Below the pieces are notes generated by a model. That model was given only the letters and a program-made list of their open reading frames with translations, did not search any database and was not told where the DNA came from. A stretch of DNA of 64,000 bases from Lathyrus oleraceus (lineage: Eukaryota > Streptophyta > Magnoliopsida > Fabales > Fabaceae), in contig NC_066584.1 of the NCBI RefSeq assembly GCF_024323335.1, positions 235,519,494 through 235,583,493 of the forward strand, in the 5' to 3' direction. Numbering within the stretch: position 1 is the first letter of the stretch; every line of letters starts with the position of its first letter. The translations under genes and the position numbers were made by a program. Shown here piece by piece: positions 11,305-22,802 of this stretch.

Positions 11305-14300
11305 TGTCATACTCTAATTTTCACCCCTAAGATCCCATATCCTTTTCATCATTTTCATAGCATCTAAAATCTCATGTGTGTGTCTTTTATGCATTACCAA
11401 CCTTATGAAAATACAAAAATATGTTTTGTCTTGTTTGATTCTTTCACAAGGTAGGTGTGTTGGTTTAAGGAGCTCAAGTGATTGACTGGTCAAGATTATG
11501 GGCATTCCTCAGTAATTCAAGCTTCTCATTCATTCACAATAGTCAAGTGATTTCTATTCATCATAATCAAGTTCAAGATTGCATCCATTCAAGATCAACA
11601 AGTTTCAAATTCATCTAATGCCTAAATTAGGGTTTTGATCAGGATTACTTAGATGTTGACTTTTTGACCAAGACATGATCGAATGGTTTGAAATATGATT
11701 CAAGGTCCTCAAGTGTTTAATTATGATCCATTCATGTGCTTCAATTGACTAAATAAGTTTGATTCATTGATCATTGAAGATTTGGATTTCATCTGATGAA
11801 AAGTCAACTACTCAAGGTCAAAGTTTGACTTTTGAGATTATTTGGTCAACCATGGGTTTCTCAAGTCAAGAATCATGAAAATATGGTTGATGAATGCATT
11901 TTATCAAGAAAATTAAGAAAAAGTTCAAGAATGTCAAATCTAGGGTTTTCAAAATATTCTCTAAGTTATGAAATTGCATGTTCATGAAGCCCACTTTACA
12001 AGTTTGTAAATTCTTCCTCAAGCCATCATTTTTCATTCTCAAAGTATGTACATGTAGATGATGTTCCATACTTAAACTTTGTAGAAATAATGAACCAAAA
12101 ATCTCATAAGGATTGGAAGATATGAAGTGATGAAAATGAGATCTCAAAGTTGTAAAATTGTTCAACCTGAAAGTTAATGGCCAATTATCTCCAAGATCCA
12201 AGCTGAATATCTTCAAATGTCCAACATGAAAGTTGTAGAGGATGGGAATATCTTACTAAAGAGCCTATTTTCATGAATTTATCACACTTGAGCTAGGAGT
12301 TTCGAAGAAGGAAAGTCACCATGTTAGGCCAAATTGAAAGTCCATCCTCATGTCAAGTTTCATGTTCAAACCAAAACCAAATATCAAGATCTTTCTTTTC
12401 AGCATATGATGCTTCTAAATCTCAGTACAATGAGTGTTTTACACAAACTATTGATGAATTACATAAGGGCTTGAACCATTACCCAAACAACATACAATTC
12501 ATGGATCATTTTGCCATAAAGTTTCACTGCCATTTCCATAAAGATCACTTTTCTCAACCACTTTTGCTTGGAGATTTATAAATAGATCTTACTTTGATCT
12601 TACTATATCTAAACCCAAAAAGCAAAAGAATTTTTGTACTTTTCATCATTTTTTTTAGATTTGATGCAAAGTCCATCAAACAATACCAATAACCACTACA
12701 CCAATCTGAATTCATTCACTATAAAAGGAGGCCTCATTGCAATGCTCCAACACAAAAAAAAAATCCATCATCAAGCAAGAAAGAACATTTAATCATTACT
12801 GCACTCTTTCCACATTTCCACTCAAGGAAGCTATAGGGATCATTATTTCTCATCTGGAAGTGCTTTTGAAGGTGCAACAAACACATTCTGTTAGGTAAAA
12901 AAAGCTCATTTTAAACTCCCTCATAATAGCATCATTTTAACTCATTCTTGTTACCATTATGTTTGTTTTGAATATGAAATCCCTTATAAAAAGCTCATTT
13001 ATTTTGTTATTTAGTTTTTAATTTTATATTTAAAAAAAAACTTTATTATTTATTCCTTTTTATTTTTTCATTTAAGTATGCTTTGATTCAATTTTTACCA
13101 TGATTAATTTGCTCCTTATTTGATCCATATGTGTTGAACACCTTGATTATACTTGGACTTAGGCTTGATGATAACTTGTTTATTTGATTTGTGCTTGAAG
13201 TACATGGATGTTTATGGTTGATGACTTGCTTTGAAACCCTAATGTATGAATCTTAAAGGCATGAACCCTAATGACTTGAACCTTTGTATGCGGTGAACTT
13301 TTGTCATAAAATGATACTTTGATGTTCTTTGAACTTCCTCCTAAACATTGCTTTAGTCTTGATGCATGACATAGTTTTTTAAGGTTTAACATGCTTGTAT
13401 GCTCCTTATAGGTCCACTTTTAAAATGCCTCGACCATTGCCTTACATGTCTTGTGATTGATATCATGATATATCTTGTTTGATGTTTGGACTTGATAAAA
13501 TTTGAAAAATTATTCTTGAGGAATTTTTGCTTGTATGCTTGTATGATACATGTGTTATAAACTATTCTCTATGTCGTGCCTTTTGCTCTATTCTTTATTG
13601 ATGGCCTTGATTGGTGTCTTGATATTTTTAAGCTTGATACATGGTAGTGATTTTGTTCATATGCTTGCTTAGAGCATATTATTAATCCATGATATTTCTT
13701 GCATGATACTTGTGCTTATATTTCAATCCAAGGAAAAGGTATTATAGTTGACTTAGTGTCATGTGCATACTCATTGTGTGTGTTTGTAGCTTCCTTTACT
13801 CACCTTGTGCCCTTTAGCCCCTTCTAAACCCTAGTCAAACTTTAGGGTTTTTCATACTTGAACTTATTTCATAAAAACACCTTAACTTTAGTTCATTGGA
13901 TTTTCAAACTTTCTTTCTTTATAAATGCTTTAAAAACAACTTTAAGCGTATAAAACTCTTTCTATAAGATTAAAAAACACAAATCTCATTCAAAACTTTT
14001 GCCACTTGGCTTTTCACTTTAAACCCTTTTCTCAAAAGAGAGTAGACATGAATCATATTTATAGTTGAGATATAAATATCTTACCCCATAGTAATGATTG
14101 AAATTTATGTTGATTCTTTTCTATATGAAGGAGTTAGTGGCATAGTTGTAGATTCTACATCCAAGTTGGAGCCCTTCCTTCATAATGATACAAAGATCCA
14201 TATTCTCATATTTGTGTTTGTTTAGATGAGTATTCTCCTTAACATGACAACTTGTCTCTTCTTCTAAAATCAACTAAACAAATCCTTTTGTTATTTGTAT

Positions 14301-14665
14301 CTCAAACTATGAGATTTTGATCCTTCATTTGTACGTAGGCACAAGACTTTATATCTTTTCAAATAAAAAAGCAATAAAACACACTTCTCTTCTCATCTCC
14401 CTAATATTTAGCAAACAACAATAACCAAACACAAATATCTCAAGAGGTTCCTATAGGATACTATAGATGATTAGGGTTCTAGTACCTTCCCTTTTCATAA
14501 CAAACCCCGAGACCTTCAATCTCTTTATTGCACTGTTTTGCATTGCATATTTATAGGCTACTTGATATTTTCCCCTTCCCTCGGATAAATTAAAGTTCGG
14601 TGGTGATATTTTGTTTTGTGAGTCAAATTAACCTAATAGTTTAGTCTCTGATTCTCACCACGACA
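11305..14665 (+). repeat. 5' LTR of the Ogre element (3,361 bp)
   Basis: Aligns over its whole length with 27048-30382, for example the shared AGGTAGGTGTGTTGGTTTAA, the CACTATAAAAGGAGGCCTCA promoter-like segment (TATA box at about 12720), and the closing TTCTCACCACGACA. TTGAC/GTCAA motifs cluster at 11655-11850. The block GATTAGGGTTCTAGTACCTT (14470) and GGATAAATTAAAGTTCGGTGG (14583) near the end is shared with the other Ogre-like LTRs in the window. Short open frames inside are chance. Confidence 0.93.
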
Positions 14666-14667
14666 GA

Positions 14668-14690
14668 AATGGAGACTTCACTGGGGACAT
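14668..14690 (+). promoter_or_regulatory. Ogre primer-binding site (decayed)
   Basis: Two bases after the LTR end comes AATGGAGACTTCACTGGGGA. It resembles the TGGCGACTC...CTGGGGA primer-binding site of Ogre/Tat elements, reported to pair with a tRNA-Arg. Two or more positions differ from that form. The tRNA identity was not checked. Confidence 0.6.
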
Positions 14691-15380
14691 CCCCAAGAGG
14701 GTTAAACTTATCTTGTATATTTGTGCTATTGCATTGTTTGCTATATTGTTTGGGTTTATTTTGGTGATTCATATGTGGTGAGATATGCCCTAACCCGGAC
14801 TTGAGTACATAAATAAGATAGGAGGATGCTATATTCGAAAAATCTTGGGTGGAGTAATCCCGAACAAGTTGACTTGAGAATCCCTCACTAAGTGGAAGCC
14901 CCTTTGAGGGTAGTCTTTGTTAAACGAGTAATCGTGAAAGTATTGCTACTTTCGACCTAGGAGCCTGAGAAATTGAGGAATTTAGTATCCTTTTACCCCA
15001 ATCATCCTTTTAGAATATAGTGCAATGGATATGAAGGTGTAAACCTAAAATAGTTGATACGTGATGCTACACTCAGACGAGGTTCTCTTGAGAATATTGT
15101 TGATTCCCGAGTAATCGGTGTGCTAGTAATATCCAAAAGATGGATCAATGACTTTGTAAACCTTCTTAGAACCTTATTCTACAGGTACAAAAAACCTTAG
15201 TACATACCTTTTGGGATGGTTGAACCCATAACTCCATGCTCGTGATGTCGAACCTTTGAACCCCATATGTTTGTGTTCATGTTTGTGCATCCATACATTG
15301 ATGCATTCATTCATCATTTTTAACTAAGTTTTAAAGGAAATTAGAAACACTTGTTGCAAACATCACAGGAACTTTTTACC
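14691..15380 (+). other. Ogre untranslated leader
   Basis: No coding signal. This 690-base stretch links the primer-binding site to ORF1. It includes CCGAGTAATC- and CGAGTAATCGTG-like repeats (near 14925 and 15107) and no other recognisable element. Confidence 0.6.
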
Positions 15381-16880
15381 ATGGATTTTGGAAGAAGAAG
15401 AACTCAAAAGTACACTTTCAAGAGTCCTAAGCTAGAAGATCTAAAAGAACTAGGGGATTTGGTTGTTGATCCAATAGGTTTCAAGGATATATATGAGAGA
15501 CTTTTGTCACTATTGAAGACCAACATGGAAGATGGAATTCTTGCTACACTAGTTCAGTTCTATGATCCATTGTATCATTGCTTCACCTTTCCAGATTACT
15601 AGCTTATGCCCATACTGGAGGAGTATTCCTATTTGCTTGGTTTACCTATTTCTAATCAGATCCCATTTTCTGGATTGGAGGAGATTCCTAAGGATAAAGT
15701 TATTTCTGAAGCTACTAATTTGAAGATGTCTGAGATTAAAGCTCATATGACCACCAAGGGAGGTATTCTTGGGTTGCCAGCTAATTTTCTGATGGATAAA
15801 GCTCGTTACTTTGCTAGTATGAAGAGTATGGATGCTTTCCAGGCTATTCTTGCCTTGCTCATTTATGGATTCTTCCTCTTTCCTAATGTTGATAACTTTG
15901 TTGACATTAATGATATTAAGATATTCTTGATTGGAAATCCAGTTCCCACTCTAGTTGCAGATGCCTACCATTCCATTCATCTTAGAAACTCTTATAGTGG
16001 AGGGATGATTATATGTTGTGTGCCTTTGCTTTAAAAGTGGCTTATTTCTCACTTGCCTCGATCTATTGCTTTTTGGGATCTTAAGGATGGTAATTTTTTG
16101 TCACAAAAGATTATGTCTCTCACACATTCTGATATTGAGTGGTATAGTCATGTTTAAGATGAAGTAAAGATCATTGACAGTTGTGGAGAGTTTCCTAGTG
16201 TGCCTCTTCTCGGTACAAAAAGGAGGTATCATCTACAACCTGATTTTGGCTCATCATCAGCTTGGATATCCTATGAAAGATAAACCAAGCAATATCCTCT
16301 TGGAAGGCCTCTTATTTTAAGAAGGTGAAGATAAAAAAGGCACTTAAGGAGAAGATTGTGCATGCCTGGCGTCATGTCCATAAAAAGGGGAGAGAAGTTC
16401 TAGGGAAGTCAAATTGTGTTTCTTTGGAGCCTTATATTCAATAGGTACAAGCTAGGGCTATCAAGTTGAAGATACCTTATCCTTGCCATGAGCCTTTCCC
16501 TATAGCCGCTAGAGAGCCTACTATGATTTTCATGATTGATGCGGAGAAACTTCGGATTGCTTTGACCAAGGTGCAATGAGAAAGGGACGCTTGGAAGAAC
16601 GAATACCAGCTTATCAACAATGAGAATGAAGAACTCCAAAAGCATTTGAAGAAGAATAATGAAAAGGAGCTTGCCAGCAAGAAGATAAAGGTGAAAGAGG
16701 ATTTATTTTCCTCTAGCATTCATCCAGATACTCCTCCTACCTCAGTTACTTGGAAGTTGAATGTTGACAAGCTCGTGATGAGAAGACTCGGATGGAAGAC
16801 CAAATCAAGGAGCTCAACAGGAAGCTGTAAGGAGGGATTGGATCTTCTTCTCATGGGATACCCTAGGACTCTTAGATTCT
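15381..16880 (+). pseudogene. Ogre ORF1 (DUF7745-like), broken
   Basis: ATG at 15381 opens MDFGRRRTQKYTFKSPKLED. The frame continues past TAG at 15600 (a CAG-to-TAG change would explain it: PDY-stop-LMPILEEYSYLLGLP) to about 16260, with further stops at 16032 and 16155. After a frameshift near 16260 it resumes with IVHAWRHVHKKGREVLG and YPCHEPFPIAAREP. A charged coiled-coil-like tail ends it (NENEELQKHLKKNNEKELA, about 16620-16690). Ogre elements are defined partly by such an ORF upstream of gag. The LEEYSYLLGLP motif resembles a legume domain I recall as DUF7745, related to plant mobile domains. Its role is unknown. At least five disruptions are visible. Confidence 0.75.
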
Positions 16881-17165
16881 AGCTTTTATGATTTTCTGTT
16901 TTGTTTAGAACTTTTGAAAGTTAAAACTTCTTATTTGTATTGTTTCCACTTATTAATGAAATGAGGTTCTTTTGGTTATTTCAAAAAGGTTATCCTTTAT
17001 AATTTTTGCAATAATTATTAAAATTTCCTTTAAAAAAATTTATTTTCATTAGCACATCATGCATTACGTAGGCATTTTGCATTCCAGGAAACTCATACGT
17101 GTCTTTTGTCTCCGTTAGTCAAATTGTATCATCTGTATAATACTCGAGAGGGTCAACAAAGAAGG

Positions 17166-19052
17166 ATGGATCAAGTCGAGAAAGAAAACTAGGAGCTTCG
17201 GGAAGAAGTGAACACCCTGAAAGAAAGCTTGGAAAGACTCTCCAACATGATGGAAGTGTTGGTGGCTGCTCAGAATCATCCATCACCTAATTCTCAAGAG
17301 ACTATTCAAAGAACCGTGATCTCCGAGATTGTGTTTACACCTATTTCTGTGGCACCCCTCAGTGCTCCTCAGTACCACATACCCTTCGTTTTTCCTTAGG
17401 GCATGCCTCATAATTATATGTCAGAAGGGTATCGTCCACAGGCTACCAAAGCTCCAGTTGTTACCATCGTGATGATTGTGCCACATCCTGTGGTACACAC
17501 TACTACTTACAATGAAGAACCTATCTTCCACACCGCTCCAATTGAAGGTGTTAGAATGGACGACTTTCAAGACCAATTCTTGGAAATGCGAAAGGAAATC
17601 AAATCCCTCTGAGGAAAAGACTTATTTAGCAAGAATGCTTCTGATCTTTTCTTAATTCCCAATGTTAAGATTCTGCACAAGTTCAAGGTGCCAGACTTTG
17701 AGAAGTACAAAGGCAAATCTAGTCCTCAAAGTAATATGGTAATGTATGCTCGTAAGATGTTGACCCAGACAGATGATAATCAACAGTTAATCCATTAATT
17801 TCAAGATAACTTAATTGGTTCCCCCTCAAGTGGACATGAGTTTGGACAGTGCACAAATTCGTACTTTTAATGACCTTGGAGAAGCTTTTATCAGACAATA
17901 TAAATATAATGTAGACATGGCACCGGACAGGGAATAACTCTGAGCCATGTCTCAGAAGGACAAGGAGAGCTTTAAGGAATATGCTCAGAGATGGTGTGAG
18001 GTATCCTCCAGATCTGTCCTCTTCTTGAGGAAAAAGAGATGACAAATATTTTCCTAAACACTTTGAGTTTGTTTTATTATGAAAGTATGATCGCAAGCGC
18101 ACTAAATGACTTCACTAAAATGGTGAACATGAGGATACGGCTTGAAGAGGCAGTCTGTGAGGGATGTTTAACTAAAGAAGTGGGTTCTTCCAGTAATGTT
18201 AAGAAGTTTGGAAGTGGGTTCATTAAGAAAAAGGAACATGAAGTTAGTTTCGTTTTACATGGCAGACAAAGAAGAAGGTATTACCCATAACATGTCGCAT
18301 CCGTTTCTCTAATCATCAATCAACCAGTGGTAGCTCCAGCCTATCAACCACAGTTTCATCAAAAACCTACTCAACAATCTACTCAACAACATCAAAAGCC
18401 TCAACAACAGGCTCGCCCACAATTCAATAACAACAATCATGTCCAAAGAACGCCCTATTTTGATCTCATTCCAATGTCATATGCAGAGTTGTTCCCGACT
18501 TTGTTAGCCAAAAATCACATTCAGACTCGATCTCCACCCGTTGTCCCAAAATAAATCCCCTATTGGTACAAAGCTGATCAATTTTATGTGTACCATCAAG
18601 GAGCGCCTGGTCAGAATATAAAGAATTGTTTTGGCTTAAAATATGATGTTCAAAGGCTTACAGAAGGTGGAATTTTGTCCTTCAAAGATGTTAATCTGAA
18701 TGTGCAGGCTAATCCTTTACCTCAACATGGGGGAGCTTCAGTAAACATGGTGCATGGTTTTCTAGGAAAATTTGCAGTCTTCGAGGTTAGGTTTATCATA
18801 GAATCCTTATTCATAATGCATGCTAGTTTGACAAGGCTTGCCTTTGTTGATCATGAACACAATTACACTGCTTGTAGAATTTGCTCCGTAAATCCACGTG
18901 TATGTTCTCTTGTACGCCAAGATATTCATAAGTTGTTGGATCAAAGGACTATCACGATCACCTACGATAGGAACCATGATGATGATGAAGTTAATGCTAT
19001 AGTACCCCAGTTCAATTTTCCCAAGCCTATGGAGATCATTTACGACAACTGA
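17166..19052 (+). pseudogene. Ogre gag, broken
   Basis: MDQVEKEN starts at 17166 with a short coiled coil (ELREEVNTLKESLERLSNMM). A Pro-rich region follows, then the conserved FKVPDFEKYKGKSSP entry to the capsid domain (about 17685). A retrotransposon gag core with FNDLGEAFIRQYKYN and KDKESFKEYAQRW lies at about 17850-17995, then MTNIFLNTLSLFYYE (18039). A Gln-rich linker (18327-18450) leads to the HQGAPGQNIKNCF region (18590), which replaces a classic zinc knuckle. Stops at 17190, 17400, 17610, 17800 and others, with frame changes near 17820 and 18020, make it non-functional. It would form the particle shell in the cytoplasm. Confidence 0.85.
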
Positions 19053-19082
19053 AAGATTTTTGCTTCTCTTTTAGTTATCAGT

Positions 19083-20416
19083 TTGCCCGGTCCAATTCCT
19101 TATAAATCTGACAAGGCTATACCATACAAGTATAATGCCACCATTATTGAAGATGGAATGGAGGTTCCTTTGCCTTCCATTGTTAATATTGATTTTGTGA
19201 GCAAAGTCACAAGAAGTGGGCGTGTGTTTGCCTCTACACCTCCCAGAAGAACTGAAGATGTCGCTATATGGAAAACTCAGGTTGAGATTCCAGTTGAGCA
19301 GGTTGGTCAGTCTAGTGGTACAAATCAGAAGGTGGGTAATGATGAAGTGCTGAAATTGATAAAGAAAAGCGAGTATAACATAGTGGAGCAACTGTTGCAC
19401 ACACCATCAAAGATATATGTGTTTTCCTTGTTAGCGAGCTTTGAGGATCATTGAGAAGCTTTGCAAAAGGTTTTAGAACAATCATATGTAGATCATGACG
19501 TGATTGTGGGTCAATTTGATGGTATTATAGCTAACATAACTGCGTGCAACAATTTGAGATTTTGTAATGAAGAGCTCCCTGAAGAGGGTAGAAATCACAA
19601 TATGGCGCTACATATTTCAATGAACTGTGTGAGTGACGCTCTTTCCAGTGTGCTGGTAGATACTGGATCATCACTGAATGTGATTCCAAAATCAACACTT
19701 TCTAGATTATCTTTTTAAGGCACTCCAATGAGGGGTAGTGGGATTATTGTGAAGGCTTTCGATGGTTCCCACAAAACTGTTATTGGAGAGGTAGACTTGC
19801 CTATGACTATTGATCCTCATGCTTTTCAGATCATGTTCTAGGTTATGGACATTGAAGCAGCATATAATTGCTTATTAGGTCGCCCGTGGATCCATGAGGC
19901 ATGGGCAATCACCTTTACTCTTCATCAGAAGCTCAAATTTGTAAAGAATAGGAAGGTGACAGTATATGGATAATAAGCTTTGATTCTGAGCCACCTTTCA
20001 TCATTCTCTTATGTTGAACCTGAAGATGTTATTGGAACCCAGTTCTAAGCCTTGTCTATTGCTGATCAAGATATTAAGAGAAGTGGAGCATCCATTTGTT
20101 CTCTCAAAGACACACAGAAGGTGGTCAAGAGTGGTGCAACTGATGGTTGGGGAGAGGTCGCGATTTTGCCAGAGAACAAGTCCCGAGAAGGTCTTGGTTT
20201 TTCCTCCTCGTCTGCAAAGGTTGTCAAAAAGGACGTGGCCATACGCCTTATTCAATAAGTTTTCCGTAATGGAGGTTTCATTCATCCCGCTCCCCCTGAA
20301 GTCAACGCTATTATAGAAGACGGTCTTGAAAAGGATTCACCAGACCTCGTTGTGCATGAAGTGGTTTGTCAAAACTGGATTGTTTTTGATGACCCGTCCA
20401 TTATTCACATTTCTAA
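19083..20416 (+). pseudogene. Ogre protease and linker up to the predicted intron donor
   Basis: A leader with VTRSGRVFASTPPR (about 19205) precedes the aspartic protease. The active-site motif SVLVDTGSSLNVIPKSTLS is at about 19650, followed after a stop by IVKAFDGS, then AAYNCLLGRPWIHEA (19860-19905), typical of retropepsins. Beyond it the linker reads SIADQDIKRSGASICSLKD and GFIHPAPPEVNAIIEDGLEK (to about 20330), ending DDPSIIHIS just before the donor at 20417. Stops at 19716, 19839, 19970, 20046 and 20256 are visible. The enzyme would cut the Gag-Pol polyprotein during particle maturation. Confidence 0.85.
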
Positions 20417-20723
20417 GTAATGTTTTGTTGTCCTGTCCTTTCGCTCTGCTTAAGGCGAAAGAGTATTTTGTAGGGCTTTCTTTAAAAAAATGTTTCCTTT
20501 TGCTCTGCCCAAGGAAAAAGAGTTGGTGTTGGGCTTTTGTTTCAAGATTTGACAATCATTAATAAAAGTGTCACCTTTTTCTTTTCATGTTATTTGTTTT
20601 TACTTTTTTCTTTTTTGGAAAAATGATAATTCTAAAACAAAAAATATATAATAATCACTTGCAACATTTGCACACACTCCCACCTTTATTTGTTTCTAAA
20701 TTCAAGCATAATCACATGTGTAG
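20417..20723 (+). other. Predicted Ogre intron between protease and RT (307 bp)
   Basis: Donor TCTAA/GTAATG (GT at 20417) and acceptor ACATGTGTAG/A (AG at 20722-20723) enclose T-rich DNA with stops in the upstream frame. Joining the flanks gives codon AA+A (Lys), and the reading frame passes directly from DDPSIIHIS into LIHETSIKNDEPMLSPNFKF. An intron at this position is a published feature of Ogre elements. The exact sites here are my prediction. Confidence 0.65.
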
Positions 20724-22010
20724 ATTAATTCATGAAACATCCATTAAAAACGATGAACCTATGCTCTCTCCCAACTTTAAATTCCCGATATTTGAAGTTG
20801 AAGAGGAAAGTGTTAAAGAGATTCCTGATGAGATATCCCAGTTACTCGAGTAGGAGGAAGAAACCATTCAGCTATACAAGGAACCAATTGAGGTAATCAA
20901 CTTGGGTTCAGAAGAAGATAGAAAAGAGGTGAAGATTGGACCTTTGCTTGTTCCAAATGTCAAAGAAAGAATGATAGAACTTCTCAGAGAGTACGTGGAC
21001 GTGTTTTCTTGGTCCTACCAAGACATGTCAGGGTTGGACATAGATATTGTAGAGCATCGTTTGCCTTTGAAGCCAGAATCTCCTCCGGTCAAGTAGAAAT
21101 TGAGAAGAACTCGCCCAGATATGGCCATAAAGATCAAAGTGGAAGTCCAAAAATAGATTGATGCAGGCTTTCTTATCACATCTGAATACCCTCAATGGCT
21201 GGACAACATAGTGCATGTTCCCAAGAAAGACGACAAAGTTCAAATGTGTGTCGACTACAGAGATTTAAACAAGGTCAGTCCAAAGGATGATTTTCCATTA
21301 CCACATATTGACATGTTGGTTGAAAGCACTTCTAAAGTCAAGGTCTTATTTTCATGGATGGATTCTCCAAATACAATCATGTTATAATGGCACCCGAAGA
21401 TAGGGAGAAAACAACATTCACCACACCATGATGGACATTCTGTTATAGAGTAATGCCTTTAGGTTTAAAGAATGCTGGTGCAACATATCAAAGATCCATG
21501 ACAACTCTCTTCCACGACATGATGCACAAAGAAATTGAAGTATATGTTGATGACATGATTGCTAAATCCAGAACTGAAGAAGAACATGTGGAATATTTGT
21601 TGAAGTTATTTCAGCACTTGAGAAAATATAAACTCCGCCTGAATCCCAACAAGTGCACTTTTGGTCTTCGATCAGGAAAGCTCTTAGGTTTCATTGTTAG
21701 CCAAATAGAAATTGAAGTTGATCCCAATAAAGTAAAATCCATTCAAAAAATGCCTGCGCCTAAAACTAAAAAGCAAGTGAGAGGATTTCTCAAACGTTTG
21801 AATTACATCTCCATATTCATTTCTCATATGACTGCTACTTGTGGCCCTATATTCAAGCTTCTTCGAAAAGATCAGGGTTGTGTTTGGACGAGAGACTGCC
21901 AAAAAGCTTTTGATAGTATCAAAGAATACTTTCTTGAGCCTCCTATTTTGATTCCTCCAGTAGAAGGAAGGCCTCTAATTATGTATTTGACTATATTGGC
22001 CAACAAGTAG
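20724..22010 (+). pseudogene. Ogre reverse transcriptase, broken
   Basis: After the predicted intron the frame reads FPIFEVEEESVKEIPDEISQ and GPLLVPNVKERMIELLREY (to 21005). The entry to the RT fingers follows with EHRLPLKPESPPVK and VHVPKKDDKVQMCVDYRDLN (about 21210-21270). The palm has MPLGLKNAGATYQRSM (21453) and an intact YVDDMIAKSR box (about 21543), then LNPNKCTFGLRSGKLLGFIV and the thumb/connection. Stops at 20851, 21094 and 21154 and a frame change near 21350-21440 disrupt it. The polymerase would copy element RNA into DNA inside the particle. Confidence 0.9.
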
Positions 22011-22019
22011 AAACAAGTA

Positions 22020-22360
22020 GAAAAGAGCATGTCATTTACTATCTGAGTAAGAAAATCACAGATTGTGAGTCTCGGTATTCTATGCTTGAGAAGACTTATT
22101 GTGCCTTAGCTTGGGTTGCTCGTCGTCTCTGTCAATATATGTTGAATCATACCACTTGGTTAATATCCAAAATGGATCCAATCAAGTACATCTTTGAAAA
22201 ACCTGCTTTGACCGGAAGAATTGCTCGTTGGCAAATGCTTTTGTTAGAATACGACATTGAGTATCATACCCAGAAAGCCATCAAAAGGAGTATCTTGGCT
22301 GACCATTTGGCTCACCAGCCCATTGATGATTACCAATCTATCGACCAGATGAAGATGTGA
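22020..22360 (+). pseudogene. Ogre RNase H (first), 5'-truncated
   Basis: The C-terminal part of a Ty3-type RNase H is clear: EHVIYYLSKKITDCESRYSM (22026), EKTYCALAWVARRLCQYML, ARWQMLLLEYDIEYH and ILADHLAHQPI (to about 22330). The N-terminal part carrying the first catalytic Asp is missing. RT sequence ends LIMYLTILANK-stop, and a small AACAAGTAGA direct duplication at 22002-22021 marks the deletion junction. Confidence 0.8.
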
Positions 22361-22399
22361 TATATTTAAAGGCAAAGACTGTGATGAACCATTTCCAGA

Positions 22400-22802
22400 T
22401 GAAGGGCCATAGTCGGGGTCTCGTTGGGGATTGATATTTTATGGAGTTGTTAGTGCTTACGATAATGGAATCGGGGCCACCATTGTTACTCCTCATGGTT
22501 CCCACATTCCTTTTACCGCAAGGTTGACATTCAATTGTACAAACAACATGGCAGAGTATGATCCTTGCATTGTGGGTCTCGAAGAAGCTATTGACTTGAG
22601 AATCAAGATTACTGATGTATATGGAGACTCGACTTTGGTAATCAATCAGATCAAAGGAGAGTGGGAAACTCGTCAACCTGGTTTAATCCCCTATAAAGAT
22701 TATGCAAGGAGGTTGTCAATCTTATTCAATGAAATTGAGTTTCATCATATTCCCCATGAAGAAAATCAAATGGCAGATGCATTAGCTACTTTGTCTCTAT
22801 GA
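22400..22802 (+). pseudogene. Ogre second RNase H (aRNH type), first catalytic Asp changed
   Basis: A separate RNase H domain follows the first, as described for Tat-lineage elements with a dual RNase H. Visible motifs are YGVVSAYDNGIGATIV (22441), NMAEYDPCIVGLEEAIDL, VYGDSTLVINQIKGEWETR and HIPHEENQMADALATLSL ending 22802. The expected first catalytic Asp before GVV/GAV is Tyr here (TAT for GAT). The later Glu (MAEY), Asp (GDS) and Asp (MADAL) are kept. The domain reads through 120 codons without a stop, better preserved than its neighbours. It overlaps the integrase frame start by four bases. Confidence 0.85.
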
